A stretch of DNA of 64,000 nucleotides from Tillus elongatus. Taxonomy: Eukaryota; Arthropoda; Insecta; Coleoptera; Cleridae. Numbering within the stretch: the stretch's first letter is position 1; each line of letters begins with the position of its first letter. The notes below the pieces were generated by a model. The model had not been told where the DNA came from and ran no database searches. It was given only the letters and a program-made list of their open reading frames with translations. The position numbers and the translations under genes were made by a program. This document shows positions 53,746-64,000 of this stretch, piece after piece. The stretch lies in assembly GCA_964006375.1 (NCBI GenBank), contig OZ023265.1, forward strand, positions 163,272,118 to 163,336,117, given 5' to 3'.

Positions 53746-53797
53746 TTTTTTTTTCCTCAGGGCTCGTCCGCGGCCTTGCCGCCCCGATAGCTCCGCT
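53746..53797 (-). mobile_element. 52-bp retrocopy of a LINE 3' terminus
   Basis: On the + strand it is a T-rich run, then CTCAGGGCTCGTCCGCGGCC and TTGCCGCCCCGATAGC, which match the 3' terminal sequence of the RNase H-bearing elements at 8746 and 25796. It is flanked by exact 10-bp repeats CTTGTTGGTG (53736-53745 and 53798-53807). It is therefore an independent, extremely 5'-truncated insertion in minus orientation with its A-tail. Confidence 0.85.
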
Positions 53798-53807
53798 CTT
53801 GTTGGTG

Positions 53808-56180
53808 ATACTAGCAATATAATTTCTTTCTCAAAAATACCTAGTGCACATAATCCAAAACAATTGCGAACAATTCAACTGAAAAAAAAAAACAAAACCA
53901 AGCCACATATTATTAAAACCGATTTCCAGCATATGTGCCCAACAATTTAGATCACTAAAATACCACACATTTTTCCCTCCTTCCCTTCTCTCTTCCACAC
54001 CAACATCTACACAGCATGCCTCCATAGAAGCAAAATAGCTTGTCAATGAGGACACCCCAGACACAATGCGCACACAAGAGAGAAAGAAAAAAAACAATTG
54101 CATCCGACAACAACAGTCACATTCCTCCCTCTCATCCTTTTCTCCCACCAACACAAAACCACCCCCCAATCCAGTACTCCCCAAACAACACCAAAATTTC
54201 AAAACCATGTACAGCTGTACTAAAAACAAGCGAGAATATATAAAAACAACAAAAATAATGCTATAAAACACCATACGAATGCGCTCACGAAATATATGCA
54301 GAGGTAAAACAATAGTCAAAACCATAAAAAATCTCTGTAAATTAAGCAGCCAATATATAATACAAGTAAAACACAAACACACATTAAAAAAAAATACATC
54401 CGATTTTAAAACACAGGATTGGATTCACTACGTCTCCAAAATCTTTACCTAAATTAACCAGTCGGTAGATAACATCTCTCGGAGTTTCAAGTAGCCAGGA
54501 CTGTACCCTGTTCCTAAACAATCTATATGAATGCACTTGTCTTATATCCAGTGGCAACACATCGTATGCTTTCAAACCAATATAAACAAAGTTTTTTCGG
54601 CCAATCCTTTTATTCGCTCTCTGTTTTACGGTTACCACATTTTTAAACCGTGTTTGGTAGGTGTGCTCCAGGAAACTTATGGTCTTCTTCTCTCTGTGTG
54701 TGTACAATAAAATTGCACGGCAGTACAACTTATGGATATCCATTACTTTGTTCTCAGAATAGAGCAGATCGCTAGGGTAAGTCATATTTTTTCCACATAT
54801 AATCTTTAGTATCCATCTCTGTGTGGTTCCCACCTTTCTCAAATATATTTCTGAAGCGCTGCCCCAAGCGAGTAATCCATACATCAGTTGGGATTGAATG
54901 AGGGCAAGGTATACAGTTCTGAGGTGAGTTTCCTCCATGAATTGTTTCAGTTTCCTAAATCTAAACAGAAAGCTTCTCAACTTCCTAACAATTTGACTCG
55001 TATGTATATCCCATCTCAGATGACAGTCTATGTTTAATCCCAGATATAACATATTCTTTGCTTCAGCTACTGGACTGCTGCCGATGTTTAAATTACCCAG
55101 ATTTGGCAAACCACTGGCATACGATGTAAATGGTACATACTTTGTTTTGTTCCAGTTTATTGTCAACATATTGTGGTCAAACCAAGCCTTCAAGAATCTG
55201 AGGCTCTCCTCTGCTCTTTGTTTCAGGGATTTCCAGTCTGATGCAGTGTATATAATAGCTGTGTCGTCAGCATAACTGACAATTTCCCCTGCCGTAGTCA
55301 TTCATATATATGTTAAACAGTATGGGACCCAACACTGTACCCTGCGGAATCCCACACTTAACACTTTCGTAGCTGCTCAAATAACCATTCACCTTTACGC
55401 ACTGTTTTCGATCGCTAACATAACTCTTGAGTAAGCTGTATACGCTTCCCCGAAAGCCACTTTTGTATAATTTTTCCAGTAATTTCTGGTGGGATACCGT
55501 ATCGAATGCTTTTGCAAGGTCCAGGAACACACATAAGGTTGGTTGGTTCTTATCTAGACTTTCATAAAGTTTTTTCGTAAGAAAAGCTATAGCATCCTCC
55601 GTAGAACAACCCTCACAGAAACCAAACTGGCGACTGGATAGCACCCCATACGTTTTAATAAAAAACATCATTCTGGATTTCAAGATTTTTTCAAATATTT
55701 TGGCGATATTAGAAATTGTTGTTATAGGTCTGTAATTCATAATTTCCATTGGATTACCTTTCTTAAAGATAGGAAAAATAACACCCACCTTAAACACCCT
55801 TGGAAACGTTCCCTCAAGTAAGCACCTATTAAACAAATACGTAAGAGCTCCGGATATTTCATTACAAATTGTTTTCAATGTCTTGGCCTCCACTTTATCA
55901 TTACCTGGCGATTTATTTTCTTTTAATTCTAATATTTTTTGTTTCACTTCACTTTCTTCGATTTCGTCGAGGTACATACTGTTTCTAATGGTGGGGCCAC
56001 TCTCCAAAATGTCTTGTTTGGGGATATTCGCTGCAAGATTCTCTCCAACATCTCTGTAATACCTATTAAAAGCTCTAGCCATAGTGTCTGGATCGTCACA
56101 TTCTTGATCATCAACTACAATCCTTTCTATTCTCCCCTGTGACTGCTCTTTATATGGGCAAATTCTGTCCACAGTTTTTC
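53808..56180 (-). mobile_element. Jockey-like non-LTR retrotransposon, 5'-truncated
   Basis: It carries a reverse transcriptase gene on the minus strand and about 0.5 kb of 3' sequence (53808-54383) without assignable function. No RNase H follows the reverse transcriptase, as in jockey-like and related clades. The 5' part with the endonuclease is missing and the left coding edge lies close to a TA array (56232). The exact 3' boundary is uncertain because no clear tail was found. Confidence 0.75.
54384..56172 (-). pseudogene. Jockey-like reverse transcriptase (one frameshift)
   Basis: This is the best preserved retrotransposon gene here. The N-terminal piece has KENKSPGNDKVEAKTLKTIC, RVFKVGVIFPIFKKGNPMEI and NYRPITTISNIAKIFEKIL. 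It continues with SSRQFGFCEGCSTEDAIAFL, CVFLDLAKAFDTVSHQKLLE (first Asp) and KCGIPQGTVLGPILFNIYMN. Near 55270-55300 the frame changes, and the second piece has IVSYADDTAIIYTASDWKSL (YADD), then LYLGLNIDCHLRWDIHTSQI, LIQSQLMYGLLAWGSASEIY and a C-terminal domain with FLEHTYQTRFKNVVTV. It stops at 54384. Only a local lesion separates the pieces, so the copy may be fairly young. Confidence 0.85.
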
Positions 56181-56230
56181 AGATAACCTTAGAATTATTT
56201 TTATTATCCTCTATTACACGACCAAAATAC

Positions 56231-56231
<1 letters not shown>

Positions 56232-56303
<72 letters not shown>
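56232..56303. repeat. TA microsatellite
   Basis: Pure TA array close to the 5' edge of the jockey-like element. Confidence 0.85.
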
Positions 56304-56306
<3 letters not shown>

Positions 56307-57479
56307 CTGTAGAAATATACAGGCTCTTCTATTTAAAATAACAAAGTTGAGTCCGGTTAAAGCGGAAGTGATTCTAAGTTGACATTAGCACTAAAAAATT
56401 GGCAACTAATCCTAGTTGACATGTTCAAGCGTTTTGCAAAAAAAAATCCCTAAAATTTTCATGAATTTGTTCATTTCGTTAAGTACTGTATATAGTTTCC
56501 AAACTAAATTAAATTTTATCGTTTATTGATACATAAAATTAGCCAGTTAATGACCTTTTCTGGCGTTATCTTTATATTTTAGTTGCGTGTTACGCAATAA
56601 CACCGAACAGGAAGCATTAAATATGTCAAAAAAACCGACGCACTCGCTTTGTTTTGCACACAACAATGGAATATCAAGTCGCTTATGACAGCAGATAAGG
56701 CGCATGGCTGCTATGATTATTTTCATAATATTCTAATGCACCCAAAATGTCATAAAACTATAAGTGGCTCTTGCGTTGTTTTTGTAATCCCTTAATTAAC
56801 TAAAAATAGAATTGTAGTTACGAAGGCGAAGTCTTATCGTCAGTCATTAAAATTGCAAAACAATATAATACGTCACGCTGAATTCGATTAGCTTTTTTGA
56901 TAAGTGTCTAAAGGGCATTGAACTGTTATCAAATGACCATAGGATATTCCAAACTTATTGTTTTACAGTCGTTAAACGAAGTTGAATTTAAGTTATTCAT
57001 ATTGTTATTCGATTTTCTATTGTTTGTCCCAACTTCCTGGCGGTTTAATGTTTGATACAATGATGTAAAATCTTAGTAATTTCATTAAAAAAATGTTCAA
57101 AAATCATATGGCAAGGTTCTTGCTTCAGTTTTCTGGAAAAATATAAGATAATTCTGATATATTTTCTGAAGTAAGGTAGAACTAAACTACACATATTATA
57201 AAGACTAACGCTAGTCTAAGTTAACATAGAGTAAATGTGTGGGAAACCTTATGTGAGCTTAAGTTACCATGTGTTGGAAAAATGTATGGTTTTCAGGAAA
57301 TAAATTAGTCTAGACAAGTCATTGATTCCGGACAAACTAAGGATGCCAATGATATTTTCCTTAAGTTATAGAGAGGAGCGTTAGTCACTGTGACTGGGAC
57401 ATGGTTTACTGTGAATTGATTAAAAAAACTCTCTGGATGAGATGCCGCTCAATTAATGTTTCAATCGTCGATATCAAAT
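56304..57479. other. Intronic or downstream DNA, no gene seen
   Basis: About 1.2 kb without recognised repeat or coding region. No expected tribbles exon sequence was found. Confidence 0.4.
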
Positions 57480-57800
57480 GTTCGGGGCTCTGGCACATTC
57501 AACTAGAGCCGTAGATGCCAAATTAACGACACTCCTTGAAGATCGTTGGTGGGGAAATAGGGATCCATCACTTTGGCCCGCCAGATCTCCGGATCTTACC
57601 CTGTAGATTTTTATTTATGGGGTCGGGTCAAGTAATTGTGTACACAAATCTAATTTTAAATTACGAGGACTTGAGGATAAGGATAGTTGGAGCTTTTGAT
57701 CATCCGTAAACTTTAGAAATTCGAAGAGCAAGGCAGCCTGTTCAGGAGCATATTGTTCACTGTCTCATTAAAATCGGTGCACACAGTGAGCATTTGTATT
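57480..57800 (+). pseudogene. Mariner transposase C-terminal remnant
   Basis: The word LWPARSPDLT followed by FIYG-like codons (near 57570-57625) matches the third catalytic region of the DD41D-like mariners (WPARSPDLTPLDFFLWG). Upstream LEDRWWGNRDPSLW corresponds to the RWIGRRG-type region. Stops and indels are frequent and the first two catalytic words are absent. A possible right terminus is the ACCCCGTATAG word at 58537. Confidence 0.6.
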
Positions 57801-59492
57801 GAAATGATTATTTCGTTAATCTGTCCATTTCTTGTTGTTGTGTCGTTGCTATTTATATCGTAATATGATTATGTAATGAAAACTCAATTGAAATGATTGT
57901 TTCCGAAGTCTACTACCCTTGAGGAAAAAATATTAATATTTCTTTAAAATAATGCCAATAACTCCAAAAAAGACTAAATATATGCGTGCATAATGTTGAT
58001 AAAAGCCCTTAATTCTAATTTTACATTGATTTCTGGCGCTAGAAATGGTAGGTGCTATTTGGAGATATGAAGTTTTTGACATTTTTGATTGTCGGATTTG
58101 TAAAATCGCAGTAGGCGCATGAAACGTGAGAAAAGTCTTAGTAATGATGCAAAATATCGGCAAAACCTCTATGAATCGAATAAAATAAATCACTGGCTTA
58201 TTTCCAATGATTCAGGAGTTAGGATTATCTGAATGGCCCCACGGAACTTCGATTTTTGAGAAAAATGTGGCATGTCAAAAACTATGACAGTGTTGACAAC
58301 TGGGTCGTTCCGACCTAAGAAGTTAATGTAGAATCCAAGTATGAAATCAAAATGGAGTAATTTTATTAAAAAACAAAAATGGCGCCGATTTTAGGTATTT
58401 CCGGAAGTGCTGCCATTTTGGAAATACCGTATTTAGACTTGTAGCAGTCGATTATCGCTGGGTACTAAGTTTCACCATAATACGATTTTGGGAAATCAAA
58501 AATGTTCTAACGAACGGGCTACGTGAATCACCCCGTATAGTATAGTATATGAAACATTGCACATGAATTCCTACATGTGTGTAGATGTATTTTGATGCAA
58601 TCCTTTCGCAATCAAACTAGAAGAGGTTCATAGACTTATTGCGTTAACACCGCTGAGAAGGCATTTTGTTTAGGCGACACGTGTGCCCTGAAAGAATGAA
58701 TAAAATATCTGTAAATATAAAGGTGAACAGTGAACACAGTGTGGTGTAGGATATGAGAGGTTATCTGGCTGGTTCCTTGAAGATCTTATCTCCCAAATTA
58801 GCCGTGGTCGACTGTACACTTCCTGCGATTAACTAATTACAAATAACAATCTCTTTCTTTGTTGGCAAAGGATGATTTGATGAAACCGAAGCTCCCAGGA
58901 GACTGCAACTGTACGGTCATAAGCATAAGGCAATCGATGGTGTTGCAATAGTTAATAGCTCATGCTGTTGGTTATGCTGATGTTAGATATTGTTTTGTGA
59001 CTCCCTTGCCTCTTATAGATTGTCGGGCTGTTGCTCTCTCAGATACTCAGATAATATGTCTGATAGTTTGTTTGGAAATATCTGGCTTGTTGAGACATGG
59101 CCATTGTTTCGAAGTCAGATTGACTTGTAGCAATATCTATCAACTCACAGCTAACACCGAAATATTATATAAGTGATTTGCAATCAACTGAGACATGTAA
59201 TGTAACCGAAAAGTTATTAGGATAATTTTCAGAACTAAAGAAGCTTACTCATTCGAAATAATTATAAATTGTTGCATACATAATAATTGTATGATATTAA
59301 CTAATCGATTTGATTAGCGTGTTGATATCAAAATTGTTAACACATGTAGACCTATTATAATTTTAAAAACTGCTGGCGTAGCTGAGGAGATGTCAGAATT
59401 ATTGGTTTATTCCAATTTAGTTCCAGAATAAATACAAACATAGAGGTTTTACCTCTATGCTTTGTATTTAATGTAGAACGCTTTTTTCATAT
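57801..59492. other. Non-coding DNA, no gene seen
   Basis: About 1.7 kb; 58200-58550 may be the non-coding tail of a mariner-like element (it ends with ATCACCCCGTATAG). No other repeat or coding region recognised. Confidence 0.4.
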
Positions 59493-60655
59493 CTCAACAA
59501 CACATTACGAGGGCTCACAGCCTAAATACTATCGTACCGTGGGTGTCGACAAGGAGGAAAGAGGCAACTTGTTAATTCTGGACTTGAAGGTTTGGAGGTT
59601 CGAAGGAGAAGGAAAAACATGTGCCGGCAAGGATTTCCACAACTTGGAAGTCCTCGGGACAAAAGAGCGGGCATAACAAGATGTTCTATGTCTGGTGACC
59701 TAGACAGTAAAAGGGTGCATTCGCTCTGTGCCCCTGGTAGATCTGTTGGGGGCAGCAGGTGGAGGAACTATGGAAGAAAGCTCCTCTGAGCAGTGCCCGT
59801 GCAGATATCTATAAAGAGAGAGAGAGAGAGAGAGAAGTCACCAACGGCACGTGTGTGGGCAAGGGATGGCAGCTTTTGGGTGAGGGTAGGGTCACCGATG
59901 AGACGTATAGCTCTCTCCTAAATGGAGTCCAGGATAACGAGTGTAGAAGCGGCAGCGGCACCCCAGATGTGGGAGCAGTATTCGAGGTTTGGTCTTATTT
60001 GTGAAGTATATAAGGTATAGAGATTAGCTGGTGAAAAGTATTTGCAAGCCCGTTAGAGGTACCTAATTTCTTAGCAGCTGCTTCTGCAATTGATGTGACA
60101 TGTTGGTGCCAATTGAGATTTCGATCCACAGAGATGCCAACAAGTGAAAAGGACTCATTACTTTGAATAACTTGGTTGTTCATTGTGATGGGTCTAGGGC
60201 TGGTGTATCTCTTATGACATAGAAAGCAAGACTAATTGGGATAAAGAGACAGGCTTAGAATATTGTATATTTGAGTGGAGAGTGCTGTCATCCGCGTAAC
60301 TGTGAACTGGGTTGGATGTGTTAGAAAGGAGGGCATTGATGTGGAGAAGAAACAAAGTAGGGGCTAAAGCTGAACCTTGAGGGACTCCTGCATGAATTCG
60401 ATACAGTTTAGAGGAATGGCCATCCACGACAACAGAAATGCTCCGGTTGGAGAGGAAATTTGACCTGGTCGAATGCTTTGGATATGTCCATAGACTTGTT
60501 GCAAGAATGGGTGACAAAGGAAAGGAGGTCGGCAGTTGATCTGCGCTGACGGAATCCCATACTGCCTGTCGCCGATTAGACTGTGTTTTTCAAGAAATTT
60601 TAGTAATTCGGTGTTTATATACTTTCCATCACTTTAGAGACGACTGAACGGAGGG
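59493..60655 (-). mobile_element. CR1/jockey-group retrotransposon, 5'-truncated copy e
   Basis: Minus orientation, from the first catalytic region of the reverse transcriptase to the 3' UTR. Readable words are NAGVPQGS-type (HAGVPQGSALAPTLFLLHIN here), HSYADDSTLHSNIQYSKPVS, SLVGISVDRNLNWHQHVTSI, then the C-terminal PAHVF.../SRINKLPLSSLSTPTVR end. A deletion joins the regions near 60466-60490 (SILATSLWTYPKHSTRSNFL). A GA array (59813-59835) lies in the coding region. The 5' edge is near 60655. Confidence 0.8.
60212..60517 (-). pseudogene. Reverse transcriptase palm fragment (broken)
   Basis: It encodes the palm around the YADD box with PQGSALAPTLFLLHINALLS before it. This copy keeps PQGS, where copy d has HGS. 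It is interrupted after SKPVSLSQL. Thumb codons continue in another frame at about 59995-60183. Family and role as for the copy at 43330-45225. Confidence 0.75.
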
Positions 60656-60779
60656 AATTTTTACCAAGAAAACAATTACAGTCAATAAATTTACTTTCAT
60701 AGTGTCAAAAATCGCTTTTATGTACATACTATACTTAGTACAAAGCTTAAATATATCCGCAGTTAAAGCATAAATATGT

Positions 60780-61185
60780 ATTAAGCCTTCAGGGCTCCTG
60801 TTTTGTTACTTCTGAAAACAATCCCAAAACCAACTTGCAAAATACCCGCATTCTTGTGACTGATAATATCCCAAACGGTCAACACATTCTTGTTGGACTT
60901 GTTTATAATCTCTGGAGAAATGTTGGTATATTAAGTTCTAATTCTTGTTTTTAATTCGGCGATAGTATCTGGTTTACTTTTGAATACTACATTCTTCAAA
61001 TGACCCCACAGAAAACATCTAAGGGAGCTAGGTCAGGTGATCTTCCTGGCCACTCGAGTGCACCACCCATGCCAATCATCTGTTCGGAAATTGTTGATTC
61101 AGATACTTTCGAACATTAAGGTCAAAGTCCGCGAGGGTACCTTTTTGTTGATACCACAAATTATGATTTACCATACCAGCATTGT
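60780..61185 (-). pseudogene. Mariner transposase C-terminal remnant, second lineage
   Basis: On the minus strand the words LNVRKYLNQQFPNRW and W-G-R-P-like remnants, then GSFEECSIQK/VVFKSKPDTIAELKTR and ECVDRL-type codons, follow the order of mariner C-termini (QVREYL..F..RWIG, SPDLTPLDFFLWGHLKN). Several frameshifts and the loss of the catalytic words make the assignment moderate. The element ends were not found. Confidence 0.5.
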
Positions 61186-61209
61186 ATCCATCAGGTAATA
61201 AGTTGAATA

Positions 61210-61928
61210 ACGTCAGAAAATTTGTATCACCAACGACTTATGGACCACCCTGTGATTGTAGAAATATTTTTTTAAGATGTAGCTCAGGATATCCTATAAT
61301 TAATATATACAATTTTTTTTCATATCTTGTATAATAACGGATATATTGAGCTTTATTGATTTTGTACGAAAATTCGACGATATTATATACCATTAAACGA
61401 TAAACTCTATATCTAAGACTACTGCCAAAGCATCAGAGAAAGGGTCTGTTTGAAATGAATTTTCTGGAAATATGTTAGCAAAATCAAGGACAATGACTGT
61501 TGAAGCTAAGACTTCAGGGTTTCTAAAACATTCTTCTTGAGATATTTTCTTTCCATAGCCCGTATTAGTTTCAGGTTCTTTGTCTAAATGTTGCCAATTT
61601 TGACGTTTTAAATCGCGACTTTGACGTTTTGAGGAAACCCCAATTTATTTTTCTTTAAATGTCTATAACTTTTTTGTCTTTTAACCTACAGAGCTAAATT
61701 TTTGTGCGTAATTTATCTAGAACGATATAAACCCGCGTACCAAATTTAGTTGCGCTTATTTTGTTATTTCCGGAGATATAAATTTTTGGCGAAAGGAAAC
61801 ACAAAATTTTCCGGGAAAGGCTGCGCCGATTATCCTGGCTAACGAACTTATCCAAGCCACTTGGCAAAAGGAAGGTGTTCACTAAATTTAAATAAAATCG
61901 GCCCAATATTTTTTTAGTTATCGATGTG

Positions 61929-62024
<96 letters not shown>

Positions 62025-62095
62025 TTATATATAAACATATAAAAATTGAAACTGACTCACGATATGGGTTTTTTAAAGAAAATTCACTAAAAAGG
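61210..62095 (-). repeat. Modular TA-core repeat with TA array 61930-62020
   Basis: Middle module (ACCAACGACTTATGGACCAC), distal block (GACGTTTTAAATCGCGACTT, TTTGACGTTTTGAGGAAACC, TTATTTCCGGAGATATAAAT), GGCTAACGAACTTATCCAAG, the TA array, AATTGAAACTGACTCACGAT and a shortened terminal end (AAAGAAAATTCACTAAAAAG). It is colinear with 48732-49765, with a deletion between the GTCAGTTTC block and the palindrome. No family A MITE precedes it. Confidence 0.75.
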
Positions 62096-62819
62096 AATTT
62101 TTAAGTGTCTTTTTTTTGGATTCCTTGCAGTAGACAATAAAAGGAGAGACTTTTGTATGAACGGGTCTTCTGATACGGTAGTAATAACTATTTTAGGTTC
62201 TGATAATTGCAGAGAAGCGACAGGAAATTGCATCAATAGGTCAGGAAGTGCCGAAAAGACGTGGACAATACGTCACCTGGCCCGGAGCGGATGCGTCTCT
62301 GATGCTGATCTGCAATGAACATCTTTGTGTTTATTGACGCAACACTTGGTACGGTTTAATAGGGATTATACGCTACACATATTGTGTTTTCTATAGCGAT
62401 TAGGAAAAATGAGAACACAACTGTTTAAAATTATATAAAGAGAGCGGAAACTGCTGCATTTTACACACCAAATAAATCGTATTTTTTATGCTTTCGAAAA
62501 TAATAATACATTCAACCAACATTATATGTATATACAGCGTATGTGTGGCATACCAAACGAGATAAATATGTGTAGAAAAGTTCAAAAGAAAAATAAGACT
62601 CAATAAGTCATACAATAATCACAGTCTAAATGCAATGTCACCACGTCATCGCAATCATGAATCTCTGTCACTTGCAGTCCTTTTCATTTCGTTAGCGACA
62701 TTTTGCAAAAGCTTTCCCTGTGTGTTTCCCAAATTTTTCAATACAGCAAACGCAGTACATATTTTAAACAGCTAGTTCTTCCCTTTCATGCATATAAAAC
62801 AGGGCAACCAGAGCTAATA
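62096..62819. other. Unassigned DNA with a short coding-like stretch
   Basis: At 62205-62332, after an acceptor-like GATAATTGCAG, one frame is open and GC-richer (words QEIASIGQEVPKRRG and YVTWPGADASLMLICN) and ends at TGA near 62332. It does not match the expected next tribbles exon and has no known domain. The rest shows nothing. Confidence 0.3.
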
Positions 62820-62827
62820 ATGATAAT

Positions 62828-62874
<47 letters not shown>
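62820..62874. repeat. TAA trinucleotide microsatellite
   Basis: About 17 units of AAT/TAA. It is the only trinucleotide array of this length in a window dominated by TA arrays. Confidence 0.85.
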
Positions 62875-62876
<2 letters not shown>

Positions 62877-62939
62877 TTTATTATCACAATTTTCAGTCTT
62901 CTAATTTTAACAACCTGTATAACTAAGTATGTATAATAA

Positions 62940-63395
62940 ACGCATTGTTAAGTAAATATAAATTAAACCGAACAACAAAAAACAAGGAGACAAAAACTAT
63001 GATAACAGCTCATCCATCAACAAAAAGAAAAAAAAAATTGGAAGATAATAGGTACAAGAGGTAGCACCGAAAACTGCGCAATGGTCACAAGATGAGACTA
63101 CAGGGAGCCTTATAATTTTGTGGAAAATTAAATCCATTATACTTACGCAAGCAAATAACAAAATCCTCCACCCTTCCATTATTGTCTTTTTATCCACGCA
63201 AACGTACACATACACGCGCGCGCCTTACATACTTTTACATGCTCTCTCCCATATATATTCCAGTTTGTATACTCCCCTTTATATTATAAACAATTTCTTA
63301 CAAACACTACATATATACAACCTCACTTCTCTAAATTCACACACACTGTCAAAAATGAGACTTAATTAGTATATCTAGATCATTGTTCGGCAAAT
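62940..63395. other. Non-coding DNA, possible 3' region of a LINE
   Basis: This precedes, on the minus strand, the 3' side of the jockey-like fragment at 63400. It may be its 3' UTR. No tail or target duplication identified. Confidence 0.3.
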
Positions 63396-63399
63396 TGTT

Positions 63400-63998
63400 C
63401 AAAATAAGTATAGTCACCATAGTTGATCCACCTTTTGATGTTTTTTATAAACCTGGTACCGTCTTCCATTTCGTATTTCAGCTGGTAATGAATTAAATAA
63501 CGAAGGTGCAATGTAGTAAAAGCATTTAGTTCCCATAGTTTTCTTTGCCCCTCCAACCATAATATTATCTTGGCTTCTAAGTCTAGTCTCGTAACTATGC
63601 TGCAGAAAAGTTTTATCTTTTTTTAAGCTGCCAGTTTAATATGGCTTCACTATATAGTTGTCTTATTGTAAAAAATTGGACTCCTTATAGAGTTGTTTAG
63701 TGGGATATCGATATGGCTTACTATATATAATCCTCAGAAATCGTTGAATATGAATAACCTCCAACGGATGTACGGCAGTTAATTTGCAGCGCCCCAAGCC
63801 AATATTGCGTATCTCAAAACAGACCCAACCAAGCCCTGGTAAATTATCCCAATACCTCGAAAAGATAAAAAGGCACTGTGTTCCTTAAATCTATAAAGTA
63901 TTGACCTGAGTTTCTTAGCGGTTTTTGAAACATGTAATTCCCATTTTAAGTGCGAATATATCGTTATTCCGAGGTGTGTAACACTATTAACCATTGCT
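63400..63998 (-). pseudogene. Jockey-like reverse transcriptase C-terminal fragment
   Basis: The minus-strand piece at the window edge reads VNSVTHLGITIYSHLKWELH, then KTAKKLRSILYRFKEHSAFL and GLVGSVLRYAILAWGAAN. These match in position the LYLGLNIDCHLRWDIHTSQI and LMYGLLAWGSAS words of the element at 54384-56172. Further on, in another frame, FLQHSYETRLRSQDN and PSLFNSLPAEIRN give the usual C-terminal end. The copies differ strongly in sequence, so this is a separate lineage or a much older copy. The gene continues beyond 64000. Confidence 0.7.
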
Positions 63999-64000
63999 AT

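Noticed and set aside
53831..54382. 183-codon minus-strand frame as a gene
   Set aside because: It lies downstream of the jockey-like reverse transcriptase, has hydrophobic low-complexity composition and shows no domain; treated as 3' region of the element or flank.

Overview
This is eukaryotic, very AT-rich, repeat-saturated DNA, most likely from an insect. Reasons: the only host gene is a Tribbles-type pseudokinase with GT-AG introns; the mobile elements are typical arthropod ones (mariner, hAT, RNase H-bearing and jockey-like non-LTR elements); and long TA microsatellites are scattered throughout. A beetle or similarly large-genome insect is plausible, but the order cannot be fixed from the sequence. 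No functional rRNA or tRNA gene, CRISPR array or bacterial operon is seen.

Host gene: tribbles lies on the + strand. A GC-richer, CpG-containing segment (about 11521-11831) ends in a clean splice donor and looks like promoter plus non-coding first exon. An 1158-base intron leads to an exon (12990-13433) with a short 5' UTR and the first 108 codons. The next coding exon is at 53249-53538 and carries the pseudo-catalytic loop LRDLKLRK. The intron between them is about 39.8 kb. The rest of the kinase lobe and the C-terminal tail must lie beyond position 64000.

What fills the introns and flanks: (1) three long-inverted-repeat mariner elements with broken DD41D-type transposases (13547-15592, 22821-24824, 40659-42476), each bordered by TA arrays, plus two mariner fragments; (2) one hAT element (50643-52950) whose 8-bp flanks are TATATATA; (3) five copies of one CR1/jockey-group retrotransposon, two copies of an RNase H-bearing element, a third RNase H-bearing lineage, two jockey-like elements, and a fragment of a restriction-like-endonuclease LINE; (4) a tRNA-derived SINE with perfect 12-bp target duplications; (5) a MITE family with ends GGACGCAGCAAGTGCG; (6) a foldback family with the core GACGATCGTTTCACTAAC; (7) a modular non-coding repeat with a TA array in its centre, present about a dozen times and in the most complete copies found in a fixed module order. 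About twenty TA arrays occur, nearly all at repeat boundaries or inside the modular repeat.

All transposon genes seen are damaged by stops, frameshifts or truncation. The most unusual structures are the modular TA-core repeat, the repeated nesting of transposons in TA arrays inside the tribbles intron, the 52-bp micro-retrocopy next to the second coding exon, and the SINE with a duplicated central domain.
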